Source: a virus. From it: a stretch of DNA of 64,000 nucleotides. The notes under the pieces are model-generated. The model saw nothing but the letters and a program-made list of their open reading frames with translations, did no database searches and was not told the origin of the DNA. The stretch is from positions 248,001-312,000 of the IMG/VR virus record IMGVR_UViG_3300032334_001259. One strand, 5' to 3'. Shown here piece by piece: positions 26,783 through 33,671 of the stretch (its first letter is position 1; every line of letters starts with the position of its first letter). The position numbers and the translations under genes were made by a program.

Positions 26783-27003
26783 TACCATGCCTCATAATCA
26801 GTTACATCTTTTTTAGCGATTTGTTGACCATCGTCATCAAAAGCGATAGCATTAATACTTTGACCAATGCCAGTAACATTTTCAGAAATAATCTTTACAC
26901 TTCTGGCAGTCATCATTAAATCACCATCAAGCCACTCTTTAATTTTAAAGAGTTCGTTAGTGAGAATGTGAACGCCAGTAGTGTTACGTTTTCTTTTAGT
27001 CAC
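26782..27003 (-). CDS. Small hypothetical, about 73 aa
   Basis: The best start is a GTG at 27003 that overlaps the previous stop (GTGACTAA); a longer reading to 27048 is possible. Basic N-terminus, then TGVHILTNELFKIKEWL and a Ser/Ile-rich beta part. Function unknown. Confidence 0.5.
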   Translation of the reverse strand: MTKRKRNTTGVHILTNELFKIKEWLDGDLMMTARSVKIISENVTGIGQSINAIAFDDDGQQIAKKDVTDYEAW

Positions 27004-27202
27004 GATCCATTGCAGCCGCTTCGTTGATAAGTTCAACAAGTTCTTCAACTGAACTTACAAGAATCTTTGCACTCTTCCAATCTTCGTTACTATCACGACC
27101 ACTAATTTCAAACATATAACCATTGTCATACATTCTAATAGTAATATCTTCATTTACCTTTGCAAGTTTATCACCGATCTTCATAGTTTTTCCTTTTGCC
27201 AT
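26996..27202 (-). CDS. Small hypothetical, 68 aa
   Basis: The start at 27202 is set by an AGGAGAGAG ribosome site; the longer reading overlaps the -10 box. A small alpha/beta protein with GRDSNEDWKSAKILV and a C-terminal VEELVELINEAA helix. First gene of a three-gene operon. Confidence 0.65.
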   Translation of the reverse strand: MAKGKTMKIGDKLAKVNEDITIRMYDNGYMFEISGRDSNEDWKSAKILVSSVEELVELINEAAAMDRD

Positions 27203-27222
27203 TTCTCTCTCCTTATAAACAT

Positions 27223-27250
27223 AGTATAGCATTAAATTAGCATATGTCAA
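27223..27250 (-). promoter_or_regulatory. Host-like promoter
   Basis: TTGACA (27250-27245), a 16-nt spacer, TATACT (27228-27223); it leaves a leader with a good ribosome site for the gene at 27202. Confidence 0.8.
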
Positions 27251-27253
27251 GTA

Positions 27254-27616
27254 TTATTTTAACGAATATTTTTCTAACATATACAGCATATAATGAAAGA
27301 CTTTTGCACCATATCTTATTTTAAACGTATAAGTTCCAGGTGTATCCATATATCCATAGTGATTATAAAGAATTTTGTTATCAGATGACCTATATACCCC
27401 AAATCTATCCAATAAAACTAAATGTGTATCATCACACATGATTTTTTTAATAATTACTTTACCATAATCTAATTTGACACAAATGTTTGTTATAGTTTTA
27501 GGATCATGTTCAAACACATATACTTTGACCCCATCATCTGATTCTTCAATACAGTTAGGAGTTAAAGAATATTTTGAATTATCAAATGTTTCGAGATATA
27601 ATTTTATTTTTTGCAT
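27254..27616 (-). CDS. Hypothetical protein, 120 aa
   Basis: A beta-rich protein with many Tyr/Lys residues and no motif I know. It begins inside the end of the radical SAM gene (35-nt overlap), so translation is probably coupled. It may be an accessory or substrate protein for that enzyme. Confidence 0.55.
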   Translation of the reverse strand: MQKIKLYLETFDNSKYSLTPNCIEESDDGVKVYVFEHDPKTITNICVKLDYGKVIIKKIMCDDTHLVLLDRFGVYRSSDNKILYNHYGYMDTPGTYTFKIRYGAKVFHYMLYMLEKYSLK

Positions 27617-29117
27617 TGGTTTCTTTATATATTTTCATCAAGTTATCAACTTCGGCAACCCATTTATTAATTACAAAAGCATCATGTCTTTCATAATTTA
27701 AACTATCTGCAAATTCAATTAGTCTATACCAACGGTCAATTCTTACATCAAAAGTATTTTCTGGGTTAACAGTGCTTGTCCAAAATTTTTGATATAAGTG
27801 TAAATCAACATTATGTGTTAACCCATGAGATTTCATTATTTCTCGATTGGTAAAAAGAGGTGCATTTTCATTTAACATGAGTGTTGGACTTGCAACCCAT
27901 GTTATCATCTTATTTGCAGCAAGATGTGAATGTCTTTTAAACATTTCTAAAGTTTGTTGAAAATCTTCTTCGGTTTCTGTTGGATAACCAACAATCATTA
28001 ACCATATTTGTTTAATGCCAACCCTGTGCAAATTTTGAATACTATAATCAAGATCGTCATTATTGAATTTCTTTTTCATATCAAACCTTACACGTTCACT
28101 ACCGCTCTCTACACCAATGCTCCACCGTTTGCAACCTGCTCTTGCAGCCAAGTCAAAATCTTCTTCTGGCATTTGATGTTTTCCACGGAAAATAGCATAG
28201 CCTTGATAACTAATTTCATTGGGAATTTCTTTTGCTAAAATTTCATTGATGCGTCTATAATTGGTGACACTACCGTTTATTAAGTTATCTGTAAACTCTA
28301 CATTACGAATACCAGTATTTCTATAATAAGAAATTATTTCGTTTGCTACTTTTTCAGGATCTCTATATATAAATTTTGGCCAAAAACTTTCAACATCACA
28401 AAATGTGCATTTTCTTATACAACCTTTACTTCCTGTTACAACAAAATAAGGTTCTTGAACTATTCTCTCTAGGGTAGGATGGTTTTCAAGTTTTTTGTAT
28501 TTAGTTAAATCATAATCACTATATTTTGGAAGTGGAACTAAATCTAAATCTTCTTTAGTTTGTTGTGGAGATTCATAAATTCCTGTAATATTTTCTTTTA
28601 TTACTGTTATAATACTACTTTCCGCATCACCTACTACAACAGTGTCAGCAATACCATTCTCAATAAAATTGACATAGTGTTTTTTAGAATTTGTAGTTAA
28701 ACCACTTGTAACTTCTAAACCCTTACCACCAGCAATAATTTTAATATGGGGGTAATATCTTCTTATCAAATAACTTATAATAAAAGAAAAATCTAAACTT
28801 TCACTTGTAAAAATACTTAAACCAATCCATTCTGGATTATGTGTGATTACTAAATTGTTTAAAAATTTTTTAGTAAATTTTAATATATCTAAAAATAATC
28901 TACGTGGAAGTTTAAAGTCATACACATATCCAATGCAAAAAGTATTTTTTACCCCGATCCAATGGGGATTATCTATAAATTTTTCAAGAAAAAGTGTATT
29001 AAAATCAACAGCAGTTGCAGTTATGCCTGCATCATTTAAGCAAGCACTTAATAAAATCGGCGCAACTTGAGGATGTGGGTGTATATAAGGAACACTTAAT
29101 ATTACTACTTTAGACAT
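27582..29117 (-). CDS. B12-binding-domain radical SAM protein
   Basis: 511 residues. The N-terminal 180 residues have the cobalamin-binding Rossmann fold of class B methyltransferases and related enzymes (KIIAGGKGLEV near 126-136, VVGDAE near 161-166). The radical SAM cluster motif is Cys233, Cys237, Cys240. These enzymes methylate unactivated carbon or rearrange rings. The ATG lies six bases after TAAATA, with only AGG between them. Confidence 0.85.
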   Translation of the reverse strand: MSKVVILSVPYIHPHPQVAPILLSACLNDAGITATAVDFNTLFLEKFIDNPHWIGVKNTFCIGYVYDFKLPRRLFLDILKFTKKFLNNLVITHNPEWIGLSIFTSESLDFSFIISYLIRRYYPHIKIIAGGKGLEVTSGLTTNSKKHYVNFIENGIADTVVVGDAESSIITVIKENITGIYESPQQTKEDLDLVPLPKYSDYDLTKYKKLENHPTLERIVQEPYFVVTGSKGCIRKCTFCDVESFWPKFIYRDPEKVANEIISYYRNTGIRNVEFTDNLINGSVTNYRRINEILAKEIPNEISYQGYAIFRGKHQMPEEDFDLAARAGCKRWSIGVESGSERVRFDMKKKFNNDDLDYSIQNLHRVGIKQIWLMIVGYPTETEEDFQQTLEMFKRHSHLAANKMITWVASPTLMLNENAPLFTNREIMKSHGLTHNVDLHLYQKFWTSTVNPENTFDVRIDRWYRLIEFADSLNYERHDAFVINKWVAEVDNLMKIYKETNAKNKIISRNI

Positions 29118-29129
29118 TGACCTTATTTA
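29118..29129 (-). promoter_or_regulatory. Late promoter abutting radical SAM start
   Basis: TAAATA (29129-29124), AGGTCA, then the ATG at 29117. The box overlaps the stop codon of the preceding gene. Confidence 0.55.
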
Positions 29130-29440
29130 AACGCACAAAATAATGGTTTAACATCTTTAGAACCATCACTCATTGTAAAAAATCCCCAAGCCTCTTTTGT
29201 TTTAACATTCCAAACAACCTTAAACATATTGCCATTTGCATATTGTACAACTGTGAGATTAGGGTCATCCCAATAAGTTTTAGCGGGTTGAAAATCTCTA
29301 TCACCCCACTGTATCATAGCAGTGCTTCCACCTTCAACGACAGTGAAATTTTCACCAGTTTGAAAAGCACATACAATACTATTTGTTTTAGCCACTGCAG
29401 GCGTAGCAAAAAGCAACGCTGCTAATAAAATCTTCTTCAT
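29123..29440 (-). CDS. Small secreted protein with two cysteines
   Basis: 105 residues from the ATG at 29440 (ATGA overlap with the upstream stop). Clear signal peptide (KKILLAALLFATPAVA, cleavage after Ala), then a beta-rich domain with one Cys near each end, likely a disulfide. Exported to the periplasm or beyond; function unknown. Confidence 0.65.
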   Translation of the reverse strand: MKKILLAALLFATPAVAKTNSIVCAFQTGENFTVVEGGSTAMIQWGDRDFQPAKTYWDDPNLTVVQYANGNMFKVVWNVKTKEAWGFFTMSDGSKDVKPLFCAFK

Positions 29441-29799
29441 GCTACGCTCCATGTATAATCATCAACTGTCATAACAGTTTCCATACCATCATATTCATCA
29501 ATCCGATACTTTGTGCCAGATGGTAATTCACGGATTTGCAAATCACTAAAACGGTCACTTGCCTTATCACCCAATTCTTCTACAACCTGCACAAGGTTAG
29601 GATCAGTGCGTGAAATATCATGGTCGGACCAGTATTCGCCATCACGTTTCCAATGGCTAAAAAACTCGTTATCATTATCTTCACCAAGTGTCATTTTGGC
29701 ACTTTCCAAAGTAAAGCCACTCAATTCAGCATACCGAAGAATTGCCTCTTTAGACAATCCAAATCCACCATAACATGCATTATATACAATTTTGGTCAT
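29437..29799 (-). CDS. Conserved phage hypothetical, 120 aa
   Basis: It begins MTKIVYNACYGGFGLSKEAI, an N-terminus I associate with a widespread small phage protein family of unknown function. Acidic, with a Trp/Tyr-rich middle. Overlaps its neighbours by four bases on both sides. Confidence 0.7.
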   Translation of the reverse strand: MTKIVYNACYGGFGLSKEAILRYAELSGFTLESAKMTLGEDNDNEFFSHWKRDGEYWSDHDISRTDPNLVQVVEELGDKASDRFSDLQIRELPSGTKYRIDEYDGMETVMTVDDYTWSVA

Positions 29800-30068
29800 A
29801 TGCCTACTGCCTCTGCTCTTTCACGATCTATACTCATAATAACACTGTTACCAATATCTGTCAAGTCATTATTTGGGAAGAAAATGTAAGCATTTGGGTC
29901 ATTTACCTTGGTGCCGTTTAGCCGTATGCCGCCGCTATCTACCAAACGGTTGAACTCACCTTTACTTTTAGCAAGTTTAGCATCTACGCCAATCTGTGCC
30001 AAGTCAATAGCACGAGCATATTCTGCCAGTGGAATATATTGCCAAGTTGTCAAGATTTCTTCTAACAC
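29796..30068 (-). CDS. Stand-alone S4 RNA-binding domain (TyrRS C-terminal type)
   Basis: 90 residues. The core AKLAKSKGEFNRLVDSGGIRLNGTKVND fits the S4 domain as found at the C-terminus of bacterial tyrosyl-tRNA synthetase. No synthetase catalytic part is nearby. A free S4 domain could bind a tRNA or rRNA hairpin; with five phage tRNAs and a tRNA-like ncRNA in the window, a structured-RNA target is plausible (inference). Confidence 0.75.
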   Translation of the reverse strand: MLEEILTTWQYIPLAEYARAIDLAQIGVDAKLAKSKGEFNRLVDSGGIRLNGTKVNDPNAYIFFPNNDLTDIGNSVIMSIDRERAEAVGI

Positions 30069-30349
30069 TATACGTAATCCTCACTACATGTTGGACACAA
30101 CAGTGTGCGTGTCATTTCTTTTATATCTGGGTTATCAAATCTTGAAAATGCATCCCATACTGGTTCCATCTTGTAATAAGAATAGTTCCAACCACGCAAC
30201 TGTTCTTTGCGCTTTGCTGCACGGTTTTCAATATTATCAGCAAGGTTATCCCGCTCGCTTTCCTCATGTGCGTGTTCTTCTGTATGGCTACACGCATCAC
30301 ACGTAAGCGTAAGATGATATGTTTTAACTGTGAAGGTATCTAAACCCAT
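30068..30349 (-). CDS. Zinc-ribbon-like protein, 93 aa
   Basis: Starts at 30349, overlapping the previous stop (TGATG). It has CDAC near residue 18 and CPTC near the C-terminus, a likely four-Cys zinc site, and a His/Glu-rich linker (CSHTEEHAHEE). Function unknown. Confidence 0.65.
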   Translation of the reverse strand: MGLDTFTVKTYHLTLTCDACSHTEEHAHEESERDNLADNIENRAAKRKEQLRGWNYSYYKMEPVWDAFSRFDNPDIKEMTRTLLCPTCSEDYV

Positions 30350-30525
30350 CAGTAAGTCTCTACTTCTTTCAACAACCGCTGACAGCGTTTGCGCCAATCA
30401 TCACGCTGCTGTTGTGCCTTTTCATAACTCAATTCATGCGAGTCATTAGCAATAAACCATACCAAATCACGATACTTCTCTAACTTGGCAATCTTTTCAC
30501 GGATTGCGGTAATTTCCGCTTCCAT
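30349..30525 (-). CDS. Small coiled-coil protein, 58 aa
   Basis: A short gene with ATG at 30525 overlapping the upstream stop (TAATG) and TGA at 30351-30349 overlapping the next start. The product starts MEAEITAIREKIAKLEKYR and is helical and highly charged throughout. The double start/stop overlap is the main evidence that it is real. Confidence 0.65.
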   Translation of the reverse strand: MEAEITAIREKIAKLEKYRDLVWFIANDSHELSYEKAQQQRDDWRKRCQRLLKEVETY

Positions 30526-30974
30526 TACCGATACACTCCTGATCCAGCAATATCTTTTAAGGTATGACCATGCAAGTCCTTGCGGAAGTTATCACGACCT
30601 TCTGCACTCATTTCAGCATAATCTAATTTGTATGCCAACCGACCACATCCAAAATACACGCAAATGTGGGTTTCGTGCCTGACCACTACCGTGTAGGCAC
30701 CCGAAATTGCAGCACCACCCATGCCACCATAACCAAGTGCAGTGCTGCCCCAAGTCTGTGGGAACATTACTACTTCAACTTCATCTGCCTGAACACGGCG
30801 AGTTTTAGTAACTCTTGGTACGGTGTCGGTCTTCATTGCCGCACCTTGTTGTTCCTTGCTCAAAGCACGGTAAGCATCCCAATCTCGGTCTTGGTAGGTA
30901 ATTTCAGGCAAGTCACGATGCACAGCAGCGGCTACGGCTTCATGCAGTGCATCAAATGGTGTTCCTAATCTCAT
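30525..30974 (-). CDS. Hypothetical protein, 149 aa
   Basis: A helical N-terminus (FDALHEAVAAAVHRDLP) and a central Gly-rich stretch (LGYGGMGGAAISGAYTVVVR) that may be a loop or membrane-active segment. It looks somewhat more GC-rich than its neighbours, hinting at a different origin. No family recognised. Confidence 0.6.
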   Translation of the reverse strand: MRLGTPFDALHEAVAAAVHRDLPEITYQDRDWDAYRALSKEQQGAAMKTDTVPRVTKTRRVQADEVEVVMFPQTWGSTALGYGGMGGAAISGAYTVVVRHETHICVYFGCGRLAYKLDYAEMSAEGRDNFRKDLHGHTLKDIAGSGVYR

Positions 30975-31204
30975 TATTCAACTCCAAAATATTTCTTTAT
31001 ATCATCACGAATCTTTTGAGCAGTGCCATCAATTGTAGCATGAACATCACACCATTCCATACATTCACGCACAATCAACTGCGCAAACTTCTCAACATCT
31101 TCTTGTTCGGCATGTCCATTAATAAAGTAGTGTCTAGGTGTTTCATGATCTACATAGTTCAACAGACCAGCATCTAACGCAAGTTCTTTAATTCGCTCGT
31201 TCAT
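30974..31204 (-). CDS. Conserved phage hypothetical, 76 aa
   Basis: It begins MNERIKELALDAGLLNY and continues EKFAQLIVRECMEWCD, a pattern frequent in small proteins of T4-like and other phages. The start at 31204 is inferred from that conserved beginning; an upstream ATG at 31255, eight bases after a -10 box, would give a 17-residue extension. Function unknown. Confidence 0.65.
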   Translation of the reverse strand: MNERIKELALDAGLLNYVDHETPRHYFINGHAEQEDVEKFAQLIVRECMEWCDVHATIDGTAQKIRDDIKKYFGVE

Positions 31205-31496
31205 CATCCCAATTTTCCCAACACTCATACTCATCGTCCCAATGACGATTATCATATAATTTAATACTAACATAGAACCATAGTATTGTCAAGTCAAATT
31301 CTGGACCAGCATGATCACGACCAAACCACCAAGTGTCAAGATTGATGCTAAAAAATTCATCTAAACCGCTCCAAAATGAAACTTGTATTTCAAAATGTTT
31401 ATGTCTGGTAATGCGGTAATTTCGTAAAAAAACATTACGAGTTGATACCCAAGACTTGGCAAATGGATTGCCTATTCTCAAATGAAATCCTATCAT
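31188..31496 (-). CDS. Hypothetical Trp-rich protein, 102 aa
   Basis: The ATG at 31496 overlaps the preceding stop (ATGA). Aromatic-rich (FWSGLDEFFSINLDTWWFG) and ending in an acidic WDDEYECWENWDDE tail. The tail coding region overlaps the next gene's promoter and start. Unknown function. Confidence 0.6.
   Translation of the reverse strand: MIGFHLRIGNPFAKSWVSTRNVFLRNYRITRHKHFEIQVSFWSGLDEFFSINLDTWWFGRDHAGPEFDLTILWFYVSIKLYDNRHWDDEYECWENWDDERAN
31264..31292 (-). promoter_or_regulatory. Host-like promoter inside a coding region
   Basis: TTGACA (31292-31287), a 17-nt spacer, TAGTAT (31269-31264), inside the 3' part of the 102-residue gene. It would drive the operon from 31204 downward. Confidence 0.65.
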
Positions 31497-31732
31497 TCTG
31501 CCCACCTCATTGCAAATAGTGTTGCATGTTCTGGATTATTAAACCTTATCTTTGTTTGTTTATACGTTGGTTTAGTTCTACTATCTGTATGCCACATTTC
31601 CCAACCATATGCTTTTAATCGTCGTTCATACGTTTTAACTTGACCTACATTTTCAACAAGCCAAATTACAATCTGCGACCACTCTTCGCCACCACGCCCA
31701 TACAAACCAGGTATTGTAATTGTTTTGCTCAT
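31493..31732 (-). CDS. Small protein of the LRW-tail family, 79 aa
   Basis: Start at 31732 by ATGA overlap with the upstream stop. It ends in PEHATLFAMRWAE. Three other genes here (31729-31917, 31908-32132, 43579-43827) end with the same kind of strand-helix pattern, hydrophobic residues then (L/V/M)RW. They look like paralogues. Function unknown. Confidence 0.62.
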   Translation of the reverse strand: MSKTITIPGLYGRGGEEWSQIVIWLVENVGQVKTYERRLKAYGWEMWHTDSRTKPTYKQTKIRFNNPEHATLFAMRWAE

Positions 31733-31917
31733 GACCAACGAACCAAAAATAAAATATACGCCTCTTTATCAAAAAAGTCAATAGTTTCCCAACCACGATA
31801 GCCAAATGAATTGTTTGGTAAGTTATCCAAGCACCATTTTAGTATTTCTTCAAAAGAAGCAATACCATTATATTGCCATTCATTATACCATTGCCAATTC
31901 TCTGCTTTTATGCCCAT
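31729..31917 (-). CDS. Small protein of the LRW-tail family, 62 aa
   Basis: Starts at 31917 (ATGGGCATAA overlap with the upstream stop). Contains a helix FEEILKWCLDNLP and ends DKEAYILFLVRWS. Paralogous pattern to its two neighbours. Confidence 0.62.
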   Translation of the reverse strand: MGIKAENWQWYNEWQYNGIASFEEILKWCLDNLPNNSFGYRGWETIDFFDKEAYILFLVRWS

Positions 31918-32132
31918 CGTACTGCCCACAATAAAAAATCTTCCTCACTGGCAAATTCAAGTGATACAAATCTTCCTTGGTCTCTGCCTATCGTTATACC
32001 TTGATCCTCATGCCACACTTCTGCTAATTGAATTAAGTGTTTTGGGTATTTTAGTTTACCATTATATTTTTTTACAATATAGGTATTACAACGATCAAAC
32101 TGCCGTGAAACTTGGTTTATATCAATTATCAT
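31908..32132 (-). CDS. Small protein of the LRW-tail family, 74 aa
   Basis: The start at 32132 is set by GAGGTAG just upstream; a longer reading would overlap the RNA ligase end. It ends SEEDFLLWAVRWA. The middle differs from its paralogues, so only the C-terminal element is shared. Confidence 0.62.
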   Translation of the reverse strand: MIIDINQVSRQFDRCNTYIVKKYNGKLKYPKHLIQLAEVWHEDQGITIGRDQGRFVSLEFASEEDFLLWAVRWA

Positions 32133-32160
32133 ACCTACCTCAAAAAAGTAGTGGGCAACA

Positions 32161-33432
32161 TCAGTCGCCCACTGCACCATCATAGTTCCACTTAAATGAA
32201 CCCCATAGTGAACGGGCTTCATCTACTTTGGTCTGGCTACCAAGATGCTTGCGGATCAAATCCATAACCATCTTACGAGTATTCTTACCATCAAACTTAC
32301 CAAACACAATACCAGGTGCAAACTGGTCTTGTGCCTTGATAGTAGGCATCCACTCTAACGCATAACGCTTGCGGTCAAGACCATGAGCAACAACCGTGTC
32401 AAAATAGTGATCATATGACTTCACGGTTTGGTTTACACCAATCCAAAAATCGGTTTCAAAATCTTCAACACGCTTGCGGTCATCATCCAACATAAACGCC
32501 TTTGCATCATCCATCTTTTCTTCAACAAGAAGTTCAATGATGTTCTTCTCGTGAAGCAGATGATCCTTGGTCTTATGAATACGCAAATACCACTCACCCT
32601 TGCACTTGACCATGTGACCATCGTCAAAGCGTATGATATAACCTTCAATGCCTTCTGCATCTTTGGTTTCATCCATAAGGTGTGACATAGATTGTGCAGA
32701 ACCTTGGTAAGTCTGCACCACTTCTATGTCAAACATATCACCGTATTCTTGCAACCATTGTAGGCTTGCATACACGCCGCTATCCTTACGACGAGCAGCA
32801 ATCAACACAAGACGATCTACAGGATAGTCCACAACAATACGTTGCTTACGTGAACACCATTCAAAGATAGGAGTGTAACCTGTCTTGTTTTCACACCAAC
32901 GAGCAAATTGCTCATACTGTGGATGACGAGCAACAAACTCTTCTGCTTGCATAGAGACTTCGGTCAAACCCATCTTGGTTCCCCAACGGATGCTACCATC
33001 AGGCATGTAGACAGGCGTGATCATAGAGCCGTCTAACTTCTCCAAGATAACATGTGGCTGCGTGAAGTCAATCACACCAAACTGCGTTTCATCACGTTCA
33101 CCAATGTTGAAGAACTTGTGCAGACGGCGTGACATGATAGAGCCGTCCTTGTGGAACAGCATACCACGACACTCACGACGAATAGCCGCAAGGTTGACAG
33201 ATTCAGGGCAACGCTGTGAACCACAGTGATCAATATCCTTGATCAATTGCTTGCAACCAGGACACCAGTATTCATCTTCCGTAACAGGAGGAAAGGTATC
33301 GGTCATGGATACCATGTAGTTGACTACATAGCCCCAATCACGTTCTGCAATGATAAACTCATCACGACCTTCAATCGCAGGACGAACCTGATCAAGGTGG
33401 GTGATGCGTGGGAAATCATACTTCATAGCCAT
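32161..33432 (-). CDS. rnlA: RNA ligase, T4 Rnl1 type, with Cys4 insertion
   Basis: 423 residues. The nucleotidyl-transfer motif I EKLDGS has the AMP-accepting lysine at 132; later elements include EGYIIRF (motif IV) and a VKCKGEWYL-like motif V. Between residues 57 and 75 there is CPGC...C....C (Cys57, 60, 70, 75), a probable zinc knuckle that classical T4 RnlA lacks. Rnl1 reseals tRNAs cut by host anticodon nucleases, working with polynucleotide kinase/phosphatase, whose two halves are at 45471 and 46320. An ATGGCTATG start with GGAG upstream is used. Confidence 0.88.
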   Translation of the reverse strand: MAMKYDFPRITHLDQVRPAIEGRDEFIIAERDWGYVVNYMVSMTDTFPPVTEDEYWCPGCKQLIKDIDHCGSQRCPESVNLAAIRRECRGMLFHKDGSIMSRRLHKFFNIGERDETQFGVIDFTQPHVILEKLDGSMITPVYMPDGSIRWGTKMGLTEVSMQAEEFVARHPQYEQFARWCENKTGYTPIFEWCSRKQRIVVDYPVDRLVLIAARRKDSGVYASLQWLQEYGDMFDIEVVQTYQGSAQSMSHLMDETKDAEGIEGYIIRFDDGHMVKCKGEWYLRIHKTKDHLLHEKNIIELLVEEKMDDAKAFMLDDDRKRVEDFETDFWIGVNQTVKSYDHYFDTVVAHGLDRKRYALEWMPTIKAQDQFAPGIVFGKFDGKNTRKMVMDLIRKHLGSQTKVDEARSLWGSFKWNYDGAVGD

Positions 33433-33445
33433 TCTCCATTAGGCT

Positions 33446-33473
33446 ATAATACCACAATTTAGCGGTTTGTCAA
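33446..33473 (-). promoter_or_regulatory. Host-like promoter for RNA ligase
   Basis: TTGACA (33473-33468), a 16-nt spacer, TATTAT (33451-33446), inside the 3' end of the small membrane gene. The short leader has GGAG before the start. Confidence 0.75.
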
Positions 33474-33671
33474 GAGATCAATTCGGGTCTTAAGTACTTC
33501 TAATTCAAAGAGTTTTCCAAAGGCTTTACGGGCTTCCCGTTCACATTGGTCCTCTAACCTGTCAAAATGGTCTACTAACAGGTAGGCTTGATAGGAATAA
33601 AATACTAAAATAGCACATATTCCCATGCCCAATAACCAAGCCAAAAATAGCGACAAATAATATAATATCAT
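33459..33671 (-). CDS. Small single-pass membrane protein, 70 aa
   Basis: One hydrophobic helix (about 2-26) followed by a charged helical tail (DRLEDQCEREARKAFGKLFELEVL). Topology resembles small holin-associated or membrane-anchored regulators. The ATG is six bases after a -10 box: predicted leaderless. Confidence 0.6.
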   Translation of the reverse strand: MILYYLSLFLAWLLGMGICAILVFYSYQAYLLVDHFDRLEDQCEREARKAFGKLFELEVLKTRIDLLTNR

